Of a stretch of 64,000 nucleotides of DNA, positions 33,563 to 43,208 are shown in pieces. Source of the DNA: Thereva unica (lineage: Eukaryota; Arthropoda; Insecta; Diptera; Therevidae). Every line of letters starts with the position of its first letter. Position 1 is the stretch's first letter. A program made the position numbers and the translations under genes. The DNA is taken from positions 190,513,112-190,577,111 of the forward strand of contig OX465281.1 in the NCBI GenBank assembly GCA_949987705.1, read 5' to 3'. The notes beneath the pieces were generated by a model. That model saw nothing but the letters and a program-made list of their open reading frames with translations, did no database searches and was not told the origin of the DNA.

Positions 33563-34349
33563 TACTTTTATTTAATCACATACTCGTACAATACCCAACT
33601 ACTCATTATATCTTAAAAATATACCATAAATATGCTGCCAGATGTGTATATACACTCATTTTAACTAAATTTAATATATAAGACTTGATTTTACGATTTT
33701 CCAAATTCAACTGGAGATGGCATGGGTTTCTACAAATAGGAAAGAGATGGGCAAGTGGAGAAGTATTATATATGTCGTAACGAATCCTAATGTTCAAATC
33801 CCATCTCCTGCAAAATCACTTGGGTCATACCCAAAATGGCTACAAAATCAAAAGCCGCCAAAATGGAAACCTTGATTACATATGAGATGGGCACCCGAAT
33901 TTGGGCTATTGGTGGTCTATCTCACCATTACACCAAATCCCATCCTCTGCAATATCACTTTGTTCAACTGGACCAAACCGACATTTTCAAAAATTCCCAA
34001 AATTCAAACCTAACCTCCAAACGAGATGGCAATCGGAATATGAGGTGGGAGCAACCCAATTTACCTATATACCAAGTCCCATCCTCTGCAATATCACTTT
34101 TTTCATGGTCAAAAAATCTACAAGTTCAAAAGGTCATAAAATAAAAACTTAAGTAGACTCGAATTGGCGATTAGTCTTAATCAGTTGTGCTTTAAGTAAT
34201 CTAACATATATCAAAGGCCCATCCTCTGCAAAATCACTTTGCAAATCTGTCACTGGCTCTTGGACTATAAGGGGATTTTTATTTCTTTACTTTTTTTCTA
34301 TTGTATAAAAAGTAACTGATTGACAGACAGCGCACAACCTAAACCGCTA

Positions 34350-35440
34350 GAGCTAAAGGGCTGAAATTTTGACAGTGCATCCGTAGCGATTTTTCGAAAT
34401 TCATCCCCTAAGGGGGTGAAATAGGGTCAACTCAAAACCGCTGGAGCTATAAGGCTGAAACTTTGACAGTGCTTCCCTATAATGACGTGGACAACCACTA
34501 AGAAGCGATTTTACGAAATTCATCCCCTAAAGGGGTGAAATGGGGTTTACCCAAACCGCTGGAGCTATAGGGCTGAAATTTTGACAGTGCATCCCTATAA
34601 CGATGTGGATATCCACTAAAAAGCGATTTTTCGAAATTCATCCCCTAAGGGGGTAAAATTGGGTTTACCCAAACCGCTGGAGCTATAGGGCTGAAATTTT
34701 GACAGTGCATCCCTATAATGGCGTGGAAATCCACTATTAAAACGATTTTTCGAAATTCTTCATCTAAAGGGATGGAAATGGGGTTTACCTAAACCGCTGG
34801 AGCTATAGGGCTGAAATTTTGACAGTGCATCCCTATAATGATTTGGACATCCACTATAAAGCGATTTTGCGAAATTCATCCCCTAAGGGGGGAAATGGGG
34901 TTACCCCAAACCGCTGGAGCTATAGGGCTGAAATTTTGACAGTGCATCCCTTTAATGACGTGGACATCCACTAAGAAGCGATTTTTCGAAATTCATCCCC
35001 TAAGTGGGTGAAATGTAGTCAACCCAAAACCGCTGGAACTATAGGGCTGAAATTTTGACAGTGCATCCCTATAATGTCATGGACATCCACATCCACGATT
35101 TTTCGAAATTCATCCCCTAAGGGGTTGAAATGGGGTTTATCCAAACCGCTAAATTTATAATGCTGAAATTTTGACAGTGCATCCCTACAATGGCATGGAC
35201 ATCCACTATAAAGCGATTTTTCGAAACTCATCACCTAAGGGGGTGAAATGGGGTTTACCCAAACCCCTGGAGCTATAAAGCTAAAATTTTGACAGTGCAT
35301 CTCTATAATGACGTGGACATTCACTAAGAGGCGATTACTCGAAATTCATCCCCTAAGGGGGTGAAATGGGGTTAACCCAAACCTCTGAAGCTGATGGGCT
35401 GAAATTTTGACAGTGCTTCACTATAATCACGTAGAAATGA
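34350..35440 (+). repeat. 118-bp minisatellite in Helitron copy 3
   Basis: About nine diverged units with a core GGCTGAAATTTTGACAGTGC followed by AT(C)CCTATAATG, GTGGA(C)ATCCACTA and GAAATTCATCCCCTAAGGGG. Orientation is opposite to that in the window's Helitron copy 2, as expected from its opposite strand. Confidence 0.9.
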
Positions 35441-35792
35441 ATGACTCGAAATTTACTTTACTTAATATTCATTTGTGATTGCTTCATAATTTCTTGCACG
35501 CACGTAAATAGGCGAACAAACTTAACGAACGTTCGTCATACCCAAAAATGACACTTCCCTTGATGACATATACATTCCAATCTCTGCTTCCAAACTTGCA
35601 GATTTGTTGAGCAGAGGTGATATACCCAGCAATTTGTTTACCATATTTATTAAAAAAATGCACTATAATAAATCCTTTTTAGGGATAATAACAGCTGACT
35701 TTTTTGTTTGTTTTTTTTGTTGATGGAAAACATTGCACATAATAAACAGTTTTTATTTAAAGGCGTTGCAAGGCACGCGGGTTTTATGCTAG

Positions 35793-36354
35793 TGTCTATA
35801 TAAGGGAATTTAAGTTAAACAATAAACCTTTAAATCGTGTTTTATAAAAACCGAATGGTGAAGAAGCAACAAATTTCTACAATTTTCGCTGATGTTTATA
35901 AAATATTGAAGATATATATTAATCGAGACCTCAAACAAAAAAATCCTTGTACATTTGTCATCATTATACTTTTATTTTTGATGTTGAGCAGTAGCTGGAG
36001 GAACTGTTGGAGTCACTTTTTTTGGTATGGGCTGAACATGTGCAGGTTTCCAAGAGTCTGGGTGATGAGCCATGAGGTAATGCTCCGAAAACCATATAAA
36101 GGAAAATATTAATTACCCCGTTTATGACTAGGCTTCAAAGTTGAGTCGAGGTTGAGTTGAAACTTCGACCTCCGCATATGATGTCGAGTTGAGTTCACTT
36201 TTGGTTTAAATAGAGTTGAAATGATATCAAAACATAACCTCAAATTTTTGTGTGAATTTCTCATTTATAGATACCCAAAAACCAGAACAAAATACATTTC
36301 GACATTTTTTTATGACTGGGTTGAATCTGGGTTGAACCTAGTCATAAACGGGAT
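35793..36354. other. no gene; short LINE scrap
   Basis: Host-side flank of Helitron copy 3. 35990-36065 matches the minus-strand RT region of the LINE near 29850-29925 (GTTTCCAAGAGTCTGG). Confidence 0.55.
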
Positions 36355-36800
36355 AAATACCATGAAGACGAGATTGAAAAATAATAACTACCCCACGTTT
36401 TTGGTCCGCAGAGTCATAGATCCATGTCTAAGAGAAAAAACAATATTAACAACATACTAATCACTCACTAGTAGATCTGTGGAGAACGTTGTTTATAAAA
36501 TAAGAGGTTTGCTATCAACATGCTTCAAGAATACTAAAGTAAATTCTTATAATACCAAAAAAGTGCGAAATTTATTCACAAAACTTAAACACCCTGACCC
36601 ACCAGAAACACGTTCAAATATAGTATACAAAATACAATGTAAAACGTGTGATTATAGATAATATCACTATAGGTATGGCTGTAAAAGTACCAATGTTAAC
36701 AAAAAAGGAAAAAGAGCGTTGACCAGACACCATTTCGGAAAACTCACAATTTCTGTGAGACAAACTAACTATGAGGCAAACTGGTTATATAAGTGAGATA
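36355..36800 (+). pseudogene. Penelope-like element fragment (RT end plus GIY-YIG region)
   Basis: Translation gives INTMKTRLKNNNYPTFLVRR, then NLFTKLKHPDPPETRSNIVY, then KIQCKTCDYR and a stop. Continuing through the stop gives YGCKSTNVNKKGKRALTRHH. From memory this matches the linker and GIY-YIG endonuclease of Penelope-like elements (SNVVYKIxCxxC, then HKSNVNK and ALTxHH). The GIY/YIG core itself is damaged at the stop. Only a C-terminal fragment remains. Confidence 0.65.
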
Positions 36801-37530
36801 ATACCTATACAATTAAATGTTTACAGCATCAGTGACGGACAGACACATTCAAATTAAGTGCGTTGTACATGACATTAATACAGGCCTTCAAATATAGGTG
36901 ATACAGTTGGAATAGGGAATCCAATCCCGCAACCAAAATCTAAATCCCGAAATCAATTCTAGCGTAGTTTAGATTTGGCATGAATACTTTGTTTGACTGA
37001 CTCAGTTGTTCGTTTGATATCAAATACAATTAGCCGCTAGCGTAATCCTCGTACGCTCATATGCACGTGCGGAATCCCGTGTTGTAGGCGTGGGGTAACT
37101 CGACATTTACTTTGTTTCCATGAAGCGGGGTAGAGTAGTCGTTGAGTTTACAGAAAGCTTTTTCCTTCGAGTTAACCCGATGCTGTTTCCATGACAATTC
37201 TGGGTTGAAGTGACAGATAAGTAATTTTACGACGTGTCTCCGTTGGTATGTGTACAGTAACCACCTTAAACAAACACTTATGCAAAACCCAACTTAATCC
37301 GGCGTGCTTCGTGTAGTTTTCTTGGATTTAACGAAACTTTATTCAACCCGCGTTTACATGAACGCTTACTCTGAGTTAGCCCAGGGTAAACTCTGCATAA
37401 AAACTCTGTAAATGATCACGTTCGTATACACGCACATAAATATGCTTAGACGATTTTGTGTTATTGCTGTATTACTTAGTAGGCAGATATCTTCAACTAA
37501 CCTATTTAAATATTTTGTGGAGAGTAAGAC
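36801..37530. other. no gene seen
   Basis: Unrecognised sequence up to the TSD of the next element. The repeated AATCCCGCAA-type motif also occurs at about 41115-41195. Confidence 0.4.
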
Positions 37531-37757
37531 CAGAGATAACATAATACTCCGTATAAAGATGCGACAGCTAGAACAAAAAACCCGAACGCTTTTCGCATCG
37601 GCAGACCTCTGAGATTGCCTCCACCTTAGCAACATGCAACATTTTAGAATTTCCAGCTACACAAGGAGGCGAACGTGGTCATGGTCCGCAGCACAAGACA
37701 TGCGGTGAGTTTGTCGATAAGGAAGCTAGAATTTTTGGTGGGGCAAGGAAAGGAATT

Positions 37758-38321
37758 GAAGAGCGATATTCCAAAACGTACTAAGTCAATTTTTGTTTAA
37801 TTTTAATATTGTATTGCTTTCCAATCTATGACGTAGTAGTTATGCATTCACATAAACATTTATCACAAATCATACTCATTCCGATGTATAATGGGTCATA
37901 CAAATGAATTTTCCATCAATTTCAATAGCTAGTATTCATATTGAATTTTTTAATGTTTTTTTTATATTAAAAATAAAGATTTGAAAAATACTATTCTTTC
38001 TTTTGCTGGGCTGCACTTTCTGAGGACTGAAAACATTTACCATAGTATCATAATTTTACTATGAAATTTTATTTCAAAATGCACTAAGTAATTGACTTAG
38101 TACATTATGAAAATGTACCACCATAAATAAAACCATTTTTTTCATATAAAATGTAGCAAATTTATTTATATTTTTATAAATAATAGTTTCTTTTATCGGT
38201 TTTTTGAGAAAGGAAATAATATTACAGCCCTTTAGGCGAGAGTGAAATTTATATTCAGTTGTTTTTTATTTCCCACTAATTACATCATAAGAACTTAGCA
38301 CGTTTTGGAATATCGCTCTTC
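37758..38321. mobile_element. 564-bp MITE with AATT target duplication
   Basis: Inverted ends GAAGAGCGATATTCCAAAAC are flanked by AATT (37754-37757 and 38322-38325). The opposite arm of the host TIR element (near 40455) has the uninterrupted sequence GGAATTGACAAC, a direct empty site. No coding sequence. Confidence 0.9.
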
Positions 38322-38743
38322 AATTGACAACAGATTGTTTCTCGCAGCATTGTCATATTTCGAACGTTTGCCTCTAGCGATACATTGAAGGATTTCCCTG
38401 ATGCTTTGTATTTAACTATTTCTTAGAACATTCAGTGTATTTTTTAATGACTGCCTGTCCACTATCAATTTCACTTGATTTCAAATTCTTGGTGAGAGGG
38501 TTTGCGATATTTTTAAAATAGGTGCTTAGTTGAGGTTTTGGTTACTTTTTTTTATTTTCTGGTATTTCGGTATTGACTAACTCGATTGATTTTAGAAACG
38601 AATTTAGGTAATTATTCTTTGTTTTAAATTATCTGAATTCTCGCTATTGGCTTAAAATGTTGGGTTTTGGCTTTACGTAAGTCTTTTGTTGTAGGTATAT
38701 TGTGGGTGTAGATTTTTGGCCACATTTTTTATAAAAAATGCTA

Positions 38744-38992
38744 TAGTGGATGGAGTCAGATGAGCAAAACATACCTACACATGCCGAGATATACGCATTT
38801 ATATTTAGAAAGAACGGCCACAATGGTAAATTTTTGACATAATAGCCGATAACTTACGTAGCGGCGGTTGCTAGGGGTAGAAAATGTCCATTTCGTATAG
38901 TATTCGATGTAACTAACATGTTCCAAAAAAAAAATTTTACTCTCGAGACAATTCCCTTTTCACTGAAATTTGATGCTCATCTGACTCCACTA
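38744..38992. mobile_element. 249-bp TA-flanked MITE
   Basis: Ends TAGTGGATGGAGTCAGATGA and TCATCTGACTCCACTA are inverted apart from a 3-bp difference, with TA on both sides. Likely Tc1/mariner-type, non-autonomous. Confidence 0.65.
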
Positions 38993-39161
38993 TACAAAGT
39001 CACACAACCTGGAGAGTTGTTTGCATCACCCAAAGTTGCAAAGCGCATAAACGTGCTTAGCCAAATCTGAAATTCTTTCGATTTCCAAAATCTGGGACAA
39101 GTGTTTTTCATAAATGCTTGTAAAGTTAACTCCCCGCCCACAATAAAAAATCGTACGTCTG

Positions 39162-39640
39162 CTTTTTTTTTTTTTTTTTTTTTTATGTGAAAGACTAGAG
39201 TCTCAGGAAAGGCCCTTTATGCTGTGTCGACAATCTATTTTCCTTCATATAGAGTGCAATGTCGAACAGCAGCTCTAGTCGGGGAAGGAAGGAATTGCCA
39301 CAACCTACCCGCGATATTTTTAGTCCACCTACTTTCAACCAATACTATTGCGACTTTGAAATCGGGGAATCGAGAAACAACTCGCTGGAGTGTTATGCCT
39401 CCTGAAACGAGTTGAATCTCATCAACCAACCGATGACATGCGCTTTGGTGGAGCGGGGAACGGCTAAGGAAGGCTATGACAGGAGGAATCAGGAATGTAA
39501 AGAGGGAAGAAGAAAGAAGGAAAGTTTTGTAGGTTGGAAAATGGAAAAGGCGAAGGACCGTGGGGCTGGCCGGGATTCGAACCCGGGACCTCTTGGATGG
39601 TAGCCAGACGCCTTACTCCCCAGGCTACCGAGGCCCCCTA
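39162..39640 (-). mobile_element. tRNA-derived SINE
   Basis: On the minus strand the 5' part (39638-39562) is tRNA-like: GGTAGCCTGGGGAGTAAGG holds an A-box-like motif, and GGTTCGAATCC is a perfect B box (plus 39573-39583), both parts of an internal RNA polymerase III promoter. The body includes GAGTCATAACAC-like text (CTCGTTTCAGGAGGCATAAC). The 3' end is CCTGAGACTCTAGTCTTTCA followed by CATA and poly(A). The tail resembles the 3' end of the resident LINE, and the body motif resembles the LINE leader near 31500-31540. A functional tRNA gene is unlikely because the unit continues into the body and poly(A). Confidence 0.8.
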
Positions 39641-40683
39641 AAACAATTCGATCGTAATTGGTTTGGTAAAAATAAATTAAAAATAGGTTCAATACCTTCC
39701 TTGTTATTTGTAAACTCTTCAATTAATGAAGATGAGGAAAGGCTTCATGTCAAGTCAATTTTCAGGGAAAACGTATGACAGAAGGAATTCAGTCTCGGAC
39801 TTGCAATTACAGGATTTATCCATTTTAGAGTCCCCTTATCAACAGTTAAATATTGAGCCCGTAAATATATACTGCAAATATGGAACATGAAAAAAAATCC
39901 TTTATATTTGTTCTTCTGGTGGAAACTAAAAAAAAACAAGTTTTCAAATTTCTGGACTTCTATTTTTTTAGTTATAAAATTTCAAAAAGTCGAAAATCTT
40001 AAAATTTTAACAAATTTTGAAATCTTTAAATTGATCTATAGTTCAAAAACTATTTGACATAGAAAGCTGAAAGTAGCACCTATTTCTTCTGCTTTAATAC
40101 GTAATATACAACATAGTATTATTACTAAGAATAAAGCTTGTTCCGGCATTTTGAAAATTTTGTTTTTGGAATATCTCAAAATAATGTTTTTTCAATTTTT
40201 TTGAAATTACCGAAATACCAGAAAATAAAAAAAAGTAACCAAAACCTCAACTAAGCACCTATTTTAAAAATATCGCAAACCCTCTCACCAAGAATTTGAA
40301 ATCAAGTGAAATTGATAGTGGACAGGCAGTCATTAAAAAATACACTGAATGTTCTAAGAAATAGTTAAATACAAAGCATCAGGAAAATCCTTCAATGTAG
40401 CGCTAGAGGCAAACGTTCAAAAGATGACAATGCTGCGAGAAACAATCTGTTGTCAATTCCTTTCCTTGCCCCCCAAAAATTCTAGCTTCCTTATCGACAA
40501 ACTCACCGCATGTCTTGTGCTGCGGACCATGACCACGTTCGCCTCCTTGTGTAGCTGGAAATTCTAAAATGTTGCATGTTGCTAAGGTGGAGGCAATCTC
40601 AGAGGTCTGCCGATGCGAAAAGCGTTCGGGTTTTTTGTTCTAGCTGTCGCATCTTTATACGGAGTATTATGTTATCTCTGGTA

Positions 40684-41072
40684 AGACCCTCCGCATACGA
40701 GTCGACAGATTTGCAAACCCAATTTCACAACTAATTTGCACACGTGCACAACTAGTTTGCTATCAAAATGATACCTTTGCCCACACACGAGCACAACTGA
40801 TTTTGCACAATCGATGTTCTGTTCCCACATAGTTTTTAGTCACGAGGTTGTGGCAAAATGTCAAGTAGTTCAGATGAAGTGCAACCACGCAACTGAAATC
40901 GCTTCCGACCGGCAAAAACAGTCCCACGCGAGCAGCTCAGACTAGTTTCAAATCAATTTCGTTTCTGTCAACCCGTGTATGAATTCCCACTCCGTGTACG
41001 GACAAAATCACGAAACTGCTGCGGGGGGTGCAATTAGAATTTCAAATCAATCGACTCGTGTTAGGAGGGTCT
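40684..41072. mobile_element. 389-bp MITE
   Basis: Ends AGACCCTCCGCATACGAGTC and (inverse of the right end) AGACCCTCCTAACACGAGTC. The interior repeats ACAACT...TTTGC(A) motifs. Its own target duplication is unclear. Its left edge was the target of the 37531-40680 element. Confidence 0.65.
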
Positions 41073-42061
41073 ATTTCTCTATTATGTCCCGGTTTTTATA
41101 ACAGGTGATTCTACTGCCTAAATCCCGCAAATCCCGCGGATCCTTTATGTCTAATCCCGCATTATTAATCTCGCAAAAATTGCATCCCGCATTTGCAGGA
41201 TCCCATGTTCGCGAGATTGCACTCCCATTCTTTGGTTGTTTTTTCGAGTTTCAACGTTTTGTTTGTTACAGGGATCGTAAATAACTGTTATATTTGTATT
41301 TTTGACTTAAAAAATCAAATAGTAAATGTTGTCTGATCTGCATAAAATTTTTACTGGATACTCAGAGTAGCGAGTTCTACGCGGTGGTGGGGTTACTTTT
41401 AAATTGTAGACTTTTATTATAAAAGTCAAGTTTAATAGTTAAAATTAATTTAAATTTTTTAAATAAACAATAACAGTTATATTTAACTAAAAAAGTTTTA
41501 GGTCATTAAAAACTCTTATTTTTGTTTTTTTATTTTTAAAGTCTTCCAAAACTCTTATGGGAAGACTTTTATTTTTAAAATCAAAAATAACTGTTAAAAA
41601 AGACTGTCTTGCATAAAAGTCTTTCTAAGATTTTTATTTTTCCAGTTTTTTCTATAAAAGTCTTTGAGACTTTTATTTTTAAAATATAAAAATAAAAGTC
41701 TTTTGCTGAAAACAGATAAATAGTCCATTCAAACCGTTAAGAAAATCGAACCCTAAAGGTTTTTGGGGTCGCTGATCACGAAAATCGGGGTCCTGCGGTC
41801 CGAAAACATGGGTGTCACCCTTAAAAATGCAAAAAACACCCCTTTTTAGGGTTTTTTCGCGATTATTTCGATAATAATGAAAACTAATGCAATGAAATAC
41901 ACTTTTTTTAATACTTATTTGCGAAGGTGGTTGATTTGTTCTAAATCAACGCGAACTTTATGATAAGGGGTGATCCTAAAGGGTTGAAACCACCCCTAAA
42001 TCGGCTACAAATAGAAACTAGTTGGGATGGGGGTTCGACCCTTTCGGTCCACACGATCAAC

Positions 42062-43030
42062 TAAAGGGGGTGAAATAGGGTCAACTCAAAACCGCTGGAG
42101 CTATAAGGCTGAAATTTTGACAGTGCATCCCTATAATGACGTGGACATCCACTATAAAGCGATTTTTCGAAATTCATCCCCTAAGGGGGTGAAATGGGGT
42201 TTATCCAAACCGTTGGAGCTACAGGGCTGAAATTTTGACAGTGCAGCCCTATAATGACGTGGACATCCACTATAAAGCGATTTTTCGAAATTCATCCCCT
42301 AAGGGGGTGAAATGGGGTTTATCCAAACCGCTGGAACTATAGGGTTGAAATTTTGACAGTGCATCCTTTTAATGACGTGGACATCCACTAAGAAGCGATT
42401 TTTCGAAATTCTTCCTCTAAGGGGGTGAAATGGGGTTTCTCCAAACCGTTAAAGCTATAGGGCTGAAATTTTGACAGTGCAGCCCTATAATGGCGTGGAC
42501 ATCCACTATAAAGCGATTTTTCGAAATTCATCCCCTAAGGGGGTGAAATAGGGTTTACCCAAACCGCTGGAGCTACAGGGCTGAAATTTTGACAGTGCAG
42601 CCCTATAATGACGTGGACATCCACTATAAAGCGATTTTTCGAAATTCATCCCCTAAGGGGGTTAAATGGGGTTTATCCAAACCATTGGAGCTACAGGGCT
42701 GAAATTTTGACAGTGCAGCCCTATAATGACGTGGACATCCACTATAAAGCGATTTTTTGAAATTCATCCCCTAAGGGGGTGAAATGGGGTTTATCCAAAC
42801 CGCTGGAACTATAGGGTTGAAATTTTGACAGTGCATCCCTTTAATGACGTGGACATCCACTACGAAGCGATTTTTCGAAATTCTTCCCCTAAGGGGGTGA
42901 AATGGGGTTTCTCCAAATCGTTAAAGCTATAGGGCTGAAATTTTGAGAGTGCAGCCCTATAATGGCGTGGACATCCACTATAAAGCGATTTTTCGAAATT
43001 CATCCCCTAAAGGGGTGAAATGGGGTTACC
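42062..43030 (+). repeat. 118-bp minisatellite, about 8 units
   Basis: Units in the orientation GGGCTGAAATTTTGACAGTG, opposite to the array at 43570-46790. No Helitron ends bound it, so it may be a truncated Helitron or an array moved by rearrangement. Confidence 0.9.
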
Positions 43031-43208
43031 AAACTACTAATTTAAGAAGAAATTAAACAGGGAGCCAAAAAATTCAAAAATATAAAATCAGCCGCACCAA
43101 TTTATCCACCTAATAAATCATTTTTTACATAGTTTTAGTTAGAATTTCTATAGCCTGATCAACGTGCTAGGCTTTAAGCACAATATCACAATTGTTTTTA
43201 TAGTGTAA

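Larger units (their letters stand above)
27416..34267. mobile_element. 6.85-kb element with 452-bp near-identical TIRs
   Basis: Ends TAGTCCAAGAGCCAGTGACA and its inverse are flanked by TAA (27413-27415 and 34268-34270). Helitron copy 1 supplies the empty site (GATGTAAGGGG), which shows that TAA is the target duplication. Arms are 27416-27867 and about 33815-34267; both contain the same 102-codon open frame with one residue change, so the arms are almost identical. Each arm repeats AGTGATNTTGCAGAGGATGGG about every 140 bp. The interior holds a fold-back, a LINE and Helentron fragments but no transposase that I recognise. A TAA trinucleotide duplication would suit PIF/Harbinger, but the ends do not look typical. 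Confidence 0.8.
27212..35792 (+). mobile_element. Helitron copy 3, interrupted by a 6.85-kb element
   Basis: Begins TCCTTACTAATATTATAAAT after host A27211, followed by (CTGT)n. It ends with hairpin GCGTTGCAAGGCACGC, then ATGCTAG before host T35793. Helitron sequence runs 27212-27415 and 34268-35792, including about nine minisatellite units. The middle is the insertion at 27416-34267. Removing it gives a Helitron of about 1.7 kb that is collinear with copies 1 and 2. No coding sequence of its own. Confidence 0.85.
37531..40680. mobile_element. 3.15-kb long-TIR element
   Basis: Ends CAGAGATAACATAATACTCC and its inverse are flanked by GTAAGAC (37524-37530 and 40681-40687). Arms of about 475 bp comprise 37531-37757 plus 38326-38573 (split by a MITE) against 40208-40680. 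CAG ends and a 7-bp duplication resemble hAT, but 8 bp would be usual. The interior (38574-40207) holds a 249-bp MITE and a SINE and no transposase. The right flank is the start of another MITE (40684-41072), so the element landed in that MITE's edge. Confidence 0.8.

Noticed and set aside
33116..33616. 166-codon plus-strand frame
   Set aside because: Low-complexity AT-rich sequence running into the GC-rich patch; no motif.
27539..34152. Matching 102- and 83-codon frames at 27531-27847 (minus) and 33836-34152 (plus)
   Set aside because: They are the same non-coding TIR arm seen twice. Their identity reflects the arms, not protein conservation.
39562..39638. tRNA gene
   Set aside because: The tRNA-like segment continues into a SINE body and poly(A) tail and lies inside a transposon; it is a SINE head.
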